DNA of 50,438 bases from Oscillospiraceae bacterium. Lineage in GTDB: Bacteria > Bacillota_A > Clostridia > Oscillospirales > CAG-272. Below are positions 18,592 to 26,943 of this stretch, piece after piece. Every line of letters begins with the position of its first letter. Positions within the stretch are counted from its first letter, which is position 1. A program made the translations under genes and the position numbers. A model generated the notes under the pieces. That model made no database searches, was not told the origin of the DNA, and saw only the letters and a program-made list of their open reading frames with translations. The stretch covers positions 1 through 50,438 of the forward strand of contig SVRU01000006.1 in the NCBI GenBank assembly GCA_015064665.1, given 5' to 3'.

Positions 18592-19878
18592 ATGAAAATA
18601 GATGATTTGCTTTTGGGCATTGAAAATTGCAAATGCGGAAAAAGCCATTCATGCCACATAAAAAGGGTGGATATTTGCGAGGGAGCGATAAGTAAGCTTC
18701 GGGAAATTACGAAGGGATACGGCAAGGTCGTTTTGGTTGCCGACGAGAATACGTACAATGCTGCAGGGCGTAGCGTTGAATTGCAAATATTAGATAAAAT
18801 TCAAAGCAGAATTGTTTTTAGCGGTGAAAAAATACTCATACCCGACGAGGCAGCAATTGATAGAATAAAGAGCTGCGTTACTAAAAAAACCGAGCTTATA
18901 ATCGGTGTCGGCTCGGGTGTTATAAACGACCTTTGTAAGTACGTAAGCTTTATTTCGGATATCCCTTACGTTATCGTTGCGACCGCTCCGTCGATGGACG
19001 GATATGCTTCTCACGGTGCGGCTATGATACTGTCGGGCATGAAGGTTACCGTTAACGCTCACGTGCCCGAAGCGATAATTGCCGACACCAATATACTGAA
19101 GAATGCACCGTTTGATATGATTCTTGCGGGATATGGGGATATAATCGGCAAATATTCCTGTCTTTGTGATTGGCGGCTTGCGGCTCTTGTTCGTGATGAA
19201 TATATCTGCGATTTCGTCCTTAGGGAAACCTACGGTTACGTGAACAGAACAAGAGAGCTTTCAGACAGACTTCATAAGCGCGCCCCCGAAGCTATCGAAG
19301 CTTTAATGAGCGCTCTCGTTGCCGTCGGCATACTTATGTCGTACGTTGGAAATTCACGGCCGGCGTCAGGAAGTGAGCATCATTTTTCACATTATTTTGA
19401 AATTGTGGGAATTGTCAAAGGTGAAAAATATCTACCGCACGGAATTGACGTTTTTTATTCAGCGGCGGAAAGCGCAAAAATAAGGGAAGAAATACTTTCT
19501 CTTGAAAAGGCAGATATTTCGGCGTTCGATTTTGATTTTTCTAAATATGAAAGAAATATAAAACGTATATACTGCTCGGTTGCTGATGAGGTGATTTCTC
19601 TTCAAAAAAAGATTGGTTGGTATCTTGAAACCGAGTCAAGAGTCGAGATATATAAAAGCAAATTTAATGAAATAAAGAAAATTCTTTCCGATGCGCCGAG
19701 CTTTGCCGAAAGCTGCAGGATGCTTTCCGAGGTCGGAATGAAATACTCGGATTTTACCGAATTTTATGGTAAAGAGAAGATTGACGACGCATATTTATAT
19801 GCTAAGGATTTGAAAGACAGATATACTGTTTTGTGGCTTTATTATGATTTGTTCGGCGCGAGAGCAGTGCAAAAATAA
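18592..19878 (+). CDS. Glycerol-1-phosphate dehydrogenase-like protein (AraM/EgsA family)
   Basis: A 428-residue member of the iron/nickel-type dehydrogenase family that includes Bacillus AraM (G1P dehydrogenase) and archaeal EgsA, which convert dihydroxyacetone phosphate to sn-glycerol-1-phosphate with NAD(P)H. Nucleotide-binding segment GVGSGVINDLCKYVSF and the PSMDGYAS motif are intact. Metal ligands are plausible at Asp183 (GYGDIIGK), His263 (SGSEHHFSHYFE) and His283 (PHGIDV). The product could feed a sugar-phosphate or an unusual glycerophosphate. A cysteine pair near the N-terminus (CKCGKSHSCH) is an unusual addition. Second gene of the DeoR-controlled operon. Confidence 0.88.
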   Translation: MKIDDLLLGIENCKCGKSHSCHIKRVDICEGAISKLREITKGYGKVVLVADENTYNAAGRSVELQILDKIQSRIVFSGEKILIPDEAAIDRIKSCVTKKTELIIGVGSGVINDLCKYVSFISDIPYVIVATAPSMDGYASHGAAMILSGMKVTVNAHVPEAIIADTNILKNAPFDMILAGYGDIIGKYSCLCDWRLAALVRDEYICDFVLRETYGYVNRTRELSDRLHKRAPEAIEALMSALVAVGILMSYVGNSRPASGSEHHFSHYFEIVGIVKGEKYLPHGIDVFYSAAESAKIREEILSLEKADISAFDFDFSKYERNIKRIYCSVADEVISLQKKIGWYLETESRVEIYKSKFNEIKKILSDAPSFAESCRMLSEVGMKYSDFTEFYGKEKIDDAYLYAKDLKDRYTVLWLYYDLFGARAVQK

Positions 19879-19885
19879 AACAGCC

Positions 19886-19903
19886 AACCGCTCTTGAACG
19901 GTT
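19886..19903 (+). terminator. Weak terminator after G1PDH-like gene
   Basis: AACCG (19886-19890) and CGGTT (19899-19903) form a short stem followed by TTTCTTC, in the convergent gap. Confidence 0.5.
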
Positions 19904-19912
19904 TTTCTTCGG

Positions 19913-20215
19913 TTATATAGTCAACATATCCTCAAAAACAAATTGCAGGTCTATCGGAGTGACAAGATTGTCTACGATTTTAGCAAAGAAAGCAAAAGCC
20001 TTTTCCTCGCTTGAAAATATGTCGTTTATTTCTGCATTCGTGATAATTTCGCCATCGCTTTGCAATAGCTCAACCGAAACCGAATACATAGGGAGAGAAA
20101 AGTTAGCAACGCTTTTGCCAAAATGCATAAGCAATTTATATTTATACACTAATCCGTCGTTGTATCTTTTTTCTTCTTTTACGGTAATTTTTGTATCAAC
20201 TTCTTTATTGTACAT
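19913..20215 (-). CDS. Small hypothetical protein, possibly DUF6514-type
   Basis: A 100-residue protein (MYNKEVDTKITVKEEKRYND) made of predicted beta strands with a C-terminal helix. The pattern of YKYKL, YSVSVEL and an EEKAFAFFAKIVDNLVTPIDL helix recalls the small DUF6514-like proteins of Clostridia, but I hold this loosely. GGAG nine bases before the ATG is the ribosome site, and an extended -10 promoter lies upstream. Single-gene unit, function unknown. Confidence 0.68.
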   Translation of the reverse strand: MYNKEVDTKITVKEEKRYNDGLVYKYKLLMHFGKSVANFSLPMYSVSVELLQSDGEIITNAEINDIFSSEEKAFAFFAKIVDNLVTPIDLQFVFEDMLTI

Positions 20216-20598
20216 AGCACGTCTCCATTGTTTTTTGTGGCCAAAGAGTGTTTAGCTTACACAATTATATTCTAGCAAAAAACAAAAAATTCTGTCGTTA
20301 AGGTTTGCGCGAAATTTTAACGAACGGCTTTTAAGCTAAAATAATCGAAATTGCGAAACTTTACGTTTTTATGTTTTTTTGTGCTAAAAACAAACTATTT
20401 GGCGATGAATATCGTTTTAAAATTGCAGTTTTAAAGCATTAATATGTCAAAATTTAGCGTATTTTTATAAAATAAAGTTGTTTTATGAGTAAATGAAGCT
20501 ATATAAGCAATTTATGCAATAAAAAAGCTGTTTATATCCCTCTTCTAATCAAATTTCGGCGAGTTTAATAAAAAAATATAAAATAAACAAAATAATGC
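20216..20598. other. Long AT-rich intergenic region without a gene
   Basis: No open frame with a ribosome site on either strand. Its left end carries the minus-strand promoter of the 100-residue protein; the rest is AT-rich with short TTTTAAA palindromes and no strong hairpin. The right end leads into the trxA promoter. Confidence 0.6.
20269..20298 (-). promoter_or_regulatory. Extended -10 promoter of the DUF6514-like gene
   Basis: Minus strand TGC-TAGAAT (-10 at 20274-20269) behind a T-rich stretch, with a poor -35 ACGACA at 18 bp. The 15-base segment ATATTCTAGCAAAAA here recurs at 42636-42650. Confidence 0.5.
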
Positions 20599-20627
20599 TG
20601 GACAAGCATCGTTGATTGTGGTATAAT
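20599..20627 (+). promoter_or_regulatory. Promoter of trxA
   Basis: TGGACA (20599-20604), 17 bp, TATAAT (20622-20627) with extended TGG. Confidence 0.8.
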
Positions 20628-20648
20628 AAAGAAAAAAGGAGCGTAAAA

Positions 20649-20960
20649 ATGATAAATTTAACTCTTGATAATTTTAAAACAGAAGTAGAAGAATATAACG
20701 GACTCGTCGTAGTTGATTTGTGGGCAACCTGGTGCGGTCCCTGCCGTATGATAGCGCCCGTGCTTGACGAGATTGAAGCGGAGATGCCCGACGTTAAATT
20801 TTGCAAAATAAACGTTGACGAGCAACCGGAGCTTACGCGTCTTTTTAAGGTGCAGAGCATTCCCACCGTTGCAATAGTAAAAAACAATACCTTCCTTGAT
20901 TTTTCGGTTGGCTTAGTTCCCAAAGAAAAGCTTGTTAAGCTTATTGAAACGCATAAATGA
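20649..20960 (+). CDS. trxA: Thioredoxin
   Basis: A 103-residue cytoplasmic thioredoxin with the active site WCGPC at 28-32 and the cis-proline loop SIPT. Reduces protein disulfides. ATG 20649 has AAAGGAG upstream and gives a standard N-terminus (MINLTLDNFK), while an in-frame start at 20616 would lie in the promoter. The next gene, a ferredoxin:thioredoxin-reductase-like protein, starts 8 bases after the stop, which suggests the pair works as an electron-transfer unit. Confidence 0.95.
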   Translation: MINLTLDNFKTEVEEYNGLVVVDLWATWCGPCRMIAPVLDEIEAEMPDVKFCKINVDEQPELTRLFKVQSIPTVAIVKNNTFLDFSVGLVPKEKLVKLIETHK

Positions 20961-20968
20961 GGCAAGCT

Positions 20969-21166
20969 ATGAAAATACGCTTCAATGAAAATAAAGATAT
21001 TGTTGACTCCGTAAAAGAGGGGCTTAAACGCAGCGGCGGATACTGTCCGTGCCGTCTTGACCGTACCGAAGATTTTAAGTGCATGTGCCTTGAATTCCGC
21101 GAGCAGATTGCCGATCCCGATTTTGAAGGATATTGTCATTGCTTATTGTATTACAAAGAAAAATAA
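20969..21166 (+). CDS. Ferredoxin:thioredoxin reductase catalytic-subunit-like protein
   Basis: A 65-residue protein with three CxC motifs, C26-P-C28, C38-M-C40 and C56-H-C58, the pattern of the FTR beta (FeThRed_B) family that holds a 4Fe-4S cluster next to a redox disulfide. CPCR at the first and CHC at the last motif are as in plant and cyanobacterial FTR, and the span from first to last Cys (32) equals the plant protein, but the middle CxC is displaced by seven residues and the chain is far shorter. ATG 20969 is preferred because GAGG lies ten bases upstream, overlapping the trxA end. It likely reduces the adjacent thioredoxin with ferredoxin electrons, by inference from context. Confidence 0.82.
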   Translation: MKIRFNENKDIVDSVKEGLKRSGGYCPCRLDRTEDFKCMCLEFREQIADPDFEGYCHCLLYYKEK

Positions 21167-21188
21167 TATAATTACGTATGATTTTTTG

Positions 21189-21222
21189 CAGACTTGATTT
21201 TCCACGTCAAGTCTGTTTTTTT
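21189..21222 (+). terminator. Terminator of trx-FTR operon
   Basis: Perfect 9-bp stem CAGACTTGA/TCAAGTCTG followed by seven T residues. Confidence 0.88.
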
Positions 21223-21264
21223 GTTTGTTTTGCACAAAAAAAGCAAAAGTGAAAATGTGTTTTT

Positions 21265-21284
21265 TGTAAGCGAGTGTACTTACA
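21265..21284. promoter_or_regulatory. Inverted repeat over the -35 of the 21337 gene
   Basis: TGTAAG and CTTACA are exact complements eight bases apart. The right arm is also the -35 (CTTACA, 17 bp, TAAAAT at 21302-21307), an arrangement expected of a repressor operator. Confidence 0.5.
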
Positions 21285-21336
21285 TAGTAAAAAATGTGTG
21301 ATAAAATGAAATCAAAAAAACGAAAAGGAGATTTTT

Positions 21337-21816
21337 ATGGCAGACTACAAAGAACTTTACTTCCCACTTTACTTCAACTGGCTTGAGATGACCGAGGAGT
21401 TGACAGACGGTGAGCTTGGAGAGCTCATTAGAGCATTGCTCGACAATTTTTATGAAAGGAGGGTGCCTGATAAGCTGCCGGACAAGATGCGCATAATTTA
21501 CAAATTTATGCTTGACAGTGCGGTAAGAACACACAAGAATCAGCGCGAGCTTTCCGAAAAACGCAGAGAGAGTGCAAATAAGCGTTGGGCAAACAGCGAA
21601 ATACAAAATGATGCAAAATCATGCAAGACTATGCAAGCAGATGCAGTAAAAGAAAATGAAAACGAAAATGAAAACGAAAATGAAAATGTAAATGGAAATG
21701 GAAAAGAAATAAAACGTTGCGCGAAAAGCGCGAAAAAAGAAAGGTATGGAGATTTTGATGCAGAAGATTCCTTTCGATTAGCTCTTGAACGCACGTACGG
21801 AAAAAATGATGTTTAG
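21337..21816 (+). CDS. DUF6291-like phage-type protein with low-complexity linker
   Basis: A 159-residue protein. Residues 1-85 (YFPLYFNWLEMTEELTDGELGELIRALL ... SEKRRESANKRWAN) match the DUF6291-type N-terminal module of phage replication or DnaD-like proteins. A linker of alternating Glu-Asn (about 107-118, ENENENENENEN) follows, coded by hexanucleotide repeats, then a basic tail ending YGKNDV. No other phage gene is nearby, so it is an orphan or remnant. It has its own promoter with an overlapping inverted repeat and a strong ribosome site AAAAGGAG. Confidence 0.8.
   Translation: MADYKELYFPLYFNWLEMTEELTDGELGELIRALLDNFYERRVPDKLPDKMRIIYKFMLDSAVRTHKNQRELSEKRRESANKRWANSEIQNDAKSCKTMQADAVKENENENENENENVNGNGKEIKRCAKSAKKERYGDFDAEDSFRLALERTYGKNDV
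21611..21704 (+). repeat. 10-bp and 6-bp direct repeats inside the DUF6291-like gene
   Basis: Four tandem 10-base units beginning ATGCAA lie at 21611-21650, followed at 21652-21704 by hexanucleotide units of the AAAATG/AAAACG kind encoding the Glu-Asn run. The 10-base period is not a multiple of three, so it encodes changing residues; the 6-base part keeps frame and can vary in length without loss of reading. Confidence 0.8.
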
Positions 21817-21908
21817 AAAATAAATAAAATTTTGTCGCTGTCGAAAAGCATTTGTTAAAAAGCAGGGATTTATGTCATAACTTTTGGATATGTTAACGCC
21901 GTTATTCC

Positions 21909-21937
21909 TTGAATCCGAAGAAATTAAATGATAAAAT
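21909..21937 (+). promoter_or_regulatory. Promoter of the giant surface protein gene
   Basis: TTGAAT (21909-21914), 17 bp, TAAAAT (21932-21937) with extended TGA. Confidence 0.75.
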
Positions 21938-21973
21938 TATATGGAATAAAATGGAAATTATTCGGAGGTAAAT

Positions 21974-24900
21974 ATGAAGAGAATAATTAATGTATTCCTG
22001 TTTTTAGCTTTAATTTTTGCGTTAACTTCCTTTGTATCACGTGGTGTCAGCGAGTCGGGCGGTGAATATTTAATCAGCTCGGACGGTGCCGATTATATCT
22101 TTTCGGTATATAAGAATGGGGGCTCCGTTCCGATAGCAAGAACACAGAATATTAACGAGATAAGCAGTTATATTTCCAAGCTTTCGGAAGGGACGCGTAT
22201 CGTTTTCGGCGGAATAAGCGTCTATGAAAGCTTTGATATTGCATCTGATAAGTATATACTGACGGGCAGCATAACGCTGAGCGGAGCCGGGCTCTCTTTA
22301 TCGGGAGACACAAGCCTCACTTCATTCTCGGCAAATTTAATTAACTCCGATATCAGAATAAAGAATGGATGCGTAACTTTCATTGACGGCAAAATTACGT
22401 CGGATACCGAGTCTGCTTTCCTGCTTGACTATTCCTCGGAGGCAAGGCTTACGGTTGAGAGCGGAATTATTTCATCAAGCTCAAAAAAGGGAACCGTAAT
22501 ACTGGAGAGAGGAACTCTTGTTGTAAATGGCGGAAATATTATATCCGATGTGGGTCCTGCAATTAATTCGTCTTCAACTCTTATTCTCTCGGGTTCGCCC
22601 AATATAGATGGCGGCAGTCACGGAATAGCAGCAAACACTCCCATAACTCTCGCGAATAGAAATATTGAGTTTTCAGGCAGGGTGTCGGTGAAGTATCTTG
22701 ATAGCTTCAATGCCGGCAGCATAAGCTGTGTTTTTTATTCCGCGAGTGAAAATTCACTTCGCAATATAGTCTTGTATGATAAAAACGAATCTGTTATGCC
22801 TCTTAAGTTTTTTGAAAGCTACAAGGGGATTTCCGAAAGGAATTTCGGAGCGGTTTATTTGCCATTTAAAGCTGATTTTTACAGCGGGGACAAGCTTATA
22901 TTTACCGATGAATGTATATCGGGTGAGCGACCTCAAAATCCTGCTGCGCCCGAAATGGACGGTTATGAGTTTTTAGGGTGGGTTACTGCGGAGAATCCCG
23001 ACCGGATATACGACTTCACCAATCCTTTGACAAAAAATACGAGCTTTTACTCAAAATACAGGCTTATGCCGCCAAGCTTTTCTTTTTCCTCCATGGAGTT
23101 TGTGTACGACGGATACGAAAGGGAATTCGGAATCGACAGTTTGTCTCATCCGCTTATGGAATCGGCGGTAATAAATTACGCGTGGTACAAGGACGGGGTG
23201 CTTTTGTCGGAATCAGGTCCGTCGATAAAGATATCAAAGGTTTCGGACAGCGGAGAGTATAAATGCTCGCTTCTTTTTACTTACGGTAAGGATTCCGCCG
23301 TTATAGATACTCCGTCTGTTAATCTCAGCGTAAAAAAAGCAACGGTTGAAATTCCTTCTCCGAGCGCAAAATATTACAGCGGTGAATTTCAAAGCCCCGA
23401 TATATACTCGACTTATTTTTATACCGTGTCGGCAAGCGGCGGAATTTCCGTCGGAGTCTATCCCGTTAAGCTCACTCTTAAAGATTCCGAAAACTGCGAG
23501 TTTTACGGCGGAGGTAATACCGTATACGTTGATTTCGAAATAATTAAAAGCGAAAATTTTTTTACAGACGGGCTTACTGTTTACGATATATACGAGGGAA
23601 TGAAGCCGTTGCACAAGGCACACGCCCGTTTCGGCGAGGTGAAATTTCTGTATTCGGACAGTCAAAACGGAGTATTCAGCGAAACGGCACCCGATAAAGC
23701 AGGTGAATATTATTGCATTGCCGTAGTATCAGGCTGTGAAAATTATACCGCGCTTCGCTCCTCCGCCGTTGAATTTAGGATAATCGAGGAGAAGATAAGC
23801 GGAGTTTCAATTTACCGCATGCCTGATAAAAAGGTTTATTCGGCGTTTGAACATTTTTTAAGCGATGGACTTGAACTTGCCGTCAATTATAATAGCTCGC
23901 GCACCGAAATAGTCGGGGCGGACAAAATCAGTATCAAATATCAAATCGCTGAAAATTTGCGTTACGGTGATAACGCTGTAATAGCATCATATCTTGATGC
24001 GTCCGTTCCCGTACCGATTACGGTAAACCGCGCTGAATATGACCTTTCCGAAATTCTTTTCGAGAATACTCGGCTCGTATACGACGGAACGAAAAAGAGT
24101 ATTGATTTTTCGGGAACGCTTCCTATGGGCGTTGATGGTACCGAGCTTTTTGCAAAGGTCATCGGCGGAGGAGTTGATGCGGGAGAATACGTTATTACTC
24201 TTTCGTTTTCAACGGTGAGCAAAAATTACAGGATACCCGAAAATATGTATGCGGTTCTAACCGTTTTGCCCTATGAGAGCGAGGTGGTGTTTTCATCGCT
24301 TGATTTCGTTTACGACGGAAATCAAAAATGCCCGAGCGCGTATTATAAAGACGTACAAGGCAGAAAGGTCGTATTAGAGGTTTTTGGGGCGCGCTCTCTG
24401 GCAGGGGAATACACGGCATCGGTAAATTGCGCCGATGAAAATTATAAGCTCGTCGGAACGAGCGTGAGCTATGTTATAAGAAAAGCAGATTACGATTTTT
24501 CGGGCGTAAGCTGGAGTTGTAATAGGTTCGTCTATGACGGCGAAGAAAAAAATATTGTTGTAACCGGACTTCCTAACGGTGTATCCGTAATAGGATATAG
24601 CGACAACAAAGCCGTTTCTGCCGGAAAATATATAGTAAAAGCGGCTGTTTTATATGATGACTTGAATTATAATCAACCGCCTGATTTAAGCTGTGAGTGG
24701 CAGATTTTAAAAGCAGATTACGACCTTTCAAAGTTTTCATTCGTTGACTCGGAATATATCTTTGACGGCAGTGCCAAATACCCGGGTCTTATTGGTGAGA
24801 TGCCCGTGGGAATTGACGGAATTTTTCTTGAGTACAGATATCTTGAGGGGGTTACCCACGTAGTTGATTCGGGGCGGAGCGTTGAAATTGAATTCTTTTC

Positions 24901-26887
24901 AAGGAGCAAAAATTATAATATTCCCGACAAAATTTCCGCGCAAGTTGAGATTTTACCGCTTGGCGTTACGGTTAACTGGGGGACGTCTGAATTTGTTTTC
25001 AATATGCTTTTGCAGGCTCCGACAGCCGAAGCGGAGGAGTGCGCGGTCAGCGTTCTTGGCGGTATGCGCGATGCAGGGGAATATACCGCGACGGCAGTTT
25101 CTTTAAACCCGGATTACACCGTTCTGAATTCGACTCGCGTTTTCAAGATACTTAAAGCGGAAAATGTTTGGATTGAGAACCCTACCGTAAAGGATATTTT
25201 TGAGGGCGCTGTATTATCACCTCGGTCGGTTTGCCTCGGCGGTACGGTCGTATACGAGTATTTTTCAAAGAACGGTGAGCCTCTTTCCGAGCCTCCGAGT
25301 GCGCACGGAGAATATTATATGCAAGTCTCATCTTGCGGAGACAGAAATTATCTGCCGATTAAATCCGACAAAATTCCGTTTAAAATTATCGAGGTAATTC
25401 CGATTTCAATGTCCGTCAGTATGACGCGGCAGGATTTTTCAGCATTTGAAAAAATAGAAGCCTCCGACTGCGAAATATTTCTTATTAACAACGACGGAAG
25501 CAGAAAAAGGATTGATATATCGGAGGTTTTTATTGAATATCAAAACCTAGAGTCGTTAAGATTCGGTGACGGCGGCGTGATTTTCAAGTATCTTGATTTC
25601 GCCGCGGCGGTAATTCTCCAAGTTAAAAAGGCTGATTACGACCTAAGCGGTGTTTATTGGAGCGGCTGTGAGGCAACTTACGACGGAGAGGAGAAGTTTT
25701 GCGAGCTCGTCGGCTTGCCTGACGGCGTTCTGGTTCGTGAATACGTTGGCGGACGGGGTAAAACCGTTGGAAATTATCCTGTTTCGGCAATTTTGGATTA
25801 CGACGTCAAAAATTATAATCCGCCGTCGGTAAGCGATTCTATCCTCGTTATAAAAAAACGGACGGTGGAATACCCGAAAATTTCATCTCTCGTTTATAAC
25901 GGAAAGGCTCAGATACCCGATGTTGTTGAAAGCCCGCTTTACAAAACTGTGTGTGTGGCGGGGCGCGACGCCGGAAAATACAGCCTATCTGTTATTCTTT
26001 ACGACTCGGATAATTATGAGTTTCAAGACGGAAAGACAGAAGCGGAGCTTAGCTTTGAGATAATGCCGAGAGACATTACCGTTACCGTATCCGACTTGAA
26101 TAAATACAAGCTTTCTTCAATGCCAAAGCCAAAATATAACGTCAGTGCAGGTGAGGTTATTGACGGAGATGAGCTTGGAATTGTGTTTGAATTTTTAACC
26201 GACGAGGTCGGTTGCCGCGCTCTGAACAAAAATTACAGCCTTACGGTAATTAACGGGAGAATAATACGGCATAATTCTCTCTCGGAAAAGAGCGTTTTGC
26301 TGATATTTATTCTGTTTTTGGTGATTATAACGCTTTTGTTCATTGGTTGGATAATTAAGTGCAAGAGAAAGGATATATTGCATTATTTCAGCGTTTTAAA
26401 ATACCGTGGTTATTATCTTGAAGAAAGCGAAAATCTCAAAGAACAAGAGAAAAAGCGATATCAAGGCTCAGAGGAGAAAAAAGAAACGTCTGAATTAAAC
26501 GAGATCGAAGAGATGCTTTCAGTTGACGCCGAGCATGCTGACAGCCTTATTAGCGATTCGCTTGCAAAAAGCCTCGTGCAGCGCAGGGATTTGCGGATTG
26601 AAACCTCGGGAAACAAAAAGAGTATAATCAATGTTGACACCCTCAGTGAAAACTTTGAGGCAAACTCGAGAGTAGACGTAAACGTTTTAAAAGAAAAATC
26701 ACTCGTCCCCTACGATACTGCGTATATAAAGGTGCTTGCGCGTGGTATTTTGGATAAGCCACTTTCGGTTTATGCTAACGATTTCAGCTTGTCTGCGGTT
26801 AAAATGATTGCGCTCACGGGCGGAGAGGCAGTGAGAGTCGTTACGGTAAAAAAAGGAAAAAATAAAAAAAAAGGGCAAAACTCTTGA
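21974..26887 (+). CDS. Giant membrane-anchored surface protein with repeats and uL15-like cytoplasmic tail
   Basis: A 1637-residue single-pass protein. An N-terminal signal segment (MKRIINVFLFLALIFALTSF) is followed by a parallel-beta, pectin-lyase-like stretch (about 50-285) rich in Ser/Gly, an InlB B-repeat-like module (about 290-363, GYEFLGWVT), an Ig-like segment, and MBG-like repeats recurring near residues 688, 841, 915 and 1221 (YDLS/YDFS ... YDGxxK). One transmembrane helix spans about 1441-1463, then basic KCKRKD. There is no LPxTG. The cytoplasmic tail has the NEIEEMLSVDAEHADSLISD and DSLAKSLV segment, and 1551-1627 resembles the C-terminal domain of ribosomal protein uL15 (PLSVYANDFSLSAVKMIALT, GGEAVRVV). 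Ribosome site TTCGGAGG. Monocistronic. Ligand unknown; adhesion or glycan sensing is plausible. Confidence 0.83.
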   Translation: MKRIINVFLFLALIFALTSFVSRGVSESGGEYLISSDGADYIFSVYKNGGSVPIARTQNINEISSYISKLSEGTRIVFGGISVYESFDIASDKYILTGSITLSGAGLSLSGDTSLTSFSANLINSDIRIKNGCVTFIDGKITSDTESAFLLDYSSEARLTVESGIISSSSKKGTVILERGTLVVNGGNIISDVGPAINSSSTLILSGSPNIDGGSHGIAANTPITLANRNIEFSGRVSVKYLDSFNAGSISCVFYSASENSLRNIVLYDKNESVMPLKFFESYKGISERNFGAVYLPFKADFYSGDKLIFTDECISGERPQNPAAPEMDGYEFLGWVTAENPDRIYDFTNPLTKNTSFYSKYRLMPPSFSFSSMEFVYDGYEREFGIDSLSHPLMESAVINYAWYKDGVLLSESGPSIKISKVSDSGEYKCSLLFTYGKDSAVIDTPSVNLSVKKATVEIPSPSAKYYSGEFQSPDIYSTYFYTVSASGGISVGVYPVKLTLKDSENCEFYGGGNTVYVDFEIIKSENFFTDGLTVYDIYEGMKPLHKAHARFGEVKFLYSDSQNGVFSETAPDKAGEYYCIAVVSGCENYTALRSSAVEFRIIEEKISGVSIYRMPDKKVYSAFEHFLSDGLELAVNYNSSRTEIVGADKISIKYQIAENLRYGDNAVIASYLDASVPVPITVNRAEYDLSEILFENTRLVYDGTKKSIDFSGTLPMGVDGTELFAKVIGGGVDAGEYVITLSFSTVSKNYRIPENMYAVLTVLPYESEVVFSSLDFVYDGNQKCPSAYYKDVQGRKVVLEVFGARSLAGEYTASVNCADENYKLVGTSVSYVIRKADYDFSGVSWSCNRFVYDGEEKNIVVTGLPNGVSVIGYSDNKAVSAGKYIVKAAVLYDDLNYNQPPDLSCEWQILKADYDLSKFSFVDSEYIFDGSAKYPGLIGEMPVGIDGIFLEYRYLEGVTHVVDSGRSVEIEFFSRSKNYNIPDKISAQVEILPLGVTVNWGTSEFVFNMLLQAPTAEAEECAVSVLGGMRDAGEYTATAVSLNPDYTVLNSTRVFKILKAENVWIENPTVKDIFEGAVLSPRSVCLGGTVVYEYFSKNGEPLSEPPSAHGEYYMQVSSCGDRNYLPIKSDKIPFKIIEVIPISMSVSMTRQDFSAFEKIEASDCEIFLINNDGSRKRIDISEVFIEYQNLESLRFGDGGVIFKYLDFAAAVILQVKKADYDLSGVYWSGCEATYDGEEKFCELVGLPDGVLVREYVGGRGKTVGNYPVSAILDYDVKNYNPPSVSDSILVIKKRTVEYPKISSLVYNGKAQIPDVVESPLYKTVCVAGRDAGKYSLSVILYDSDNYEFQDGKTEAELSFEIMPRDITVTVSDLNKYKLSSMPKPKYNVSAGEVIDGDELGIVFEFLTDEVGCRALNKNYSLTVINGRIIRHNSLSEKSVLLIFILFLVIITLLFIGWIIKCKRKDILHYFSVLKYRGYYLEESENLKEQEKKRYQGSEEKKETSELNEIEEMLSVDAEHADSLISDSLAKSLVQRRDLRIETSGNKKSIINVDTLSENFEANSRVDVNVLKEKSLVPYDTAYIKVLARGILDKPLSVYANDFSLSAVKMIALTGGEAVRVVTVKKGKNKKKGQNS

Positions 26888-26912
26888 TTTATAAAATAAA
26901 TAGTGATATAAT
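26884..26912 (+). promoter_or_regulatory. Promoter of the ECF S-component gene
   Basis: TTGATT (26884-26889), 17 bp, TATAAT (26907-26912) with extended TGA. The -35 overlaps the stop codon of the giant gene. Confidence 0.8.
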
Positions 26913-26943
26913 GGGTGCATAAAATTTGTACGGAGGCATTTTA

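Noticed and set aside
21611..21704. Short-period repeats as a possible CRISPR array
   Set aside because: Units are 6 and 10 bases without spacers, and lie within a coding frame.
21337..21816. Prophage remnant around the DUF6291-like gene
   Set aside because: No integrase, attachment site or other phage gene is present; a single phage-like gene is not enough.
26913..26943. Vitamin riboswitch before the ECF S component
   Set aside because: The transcribed leader is about 25 nt, too short for any known riboswitch.
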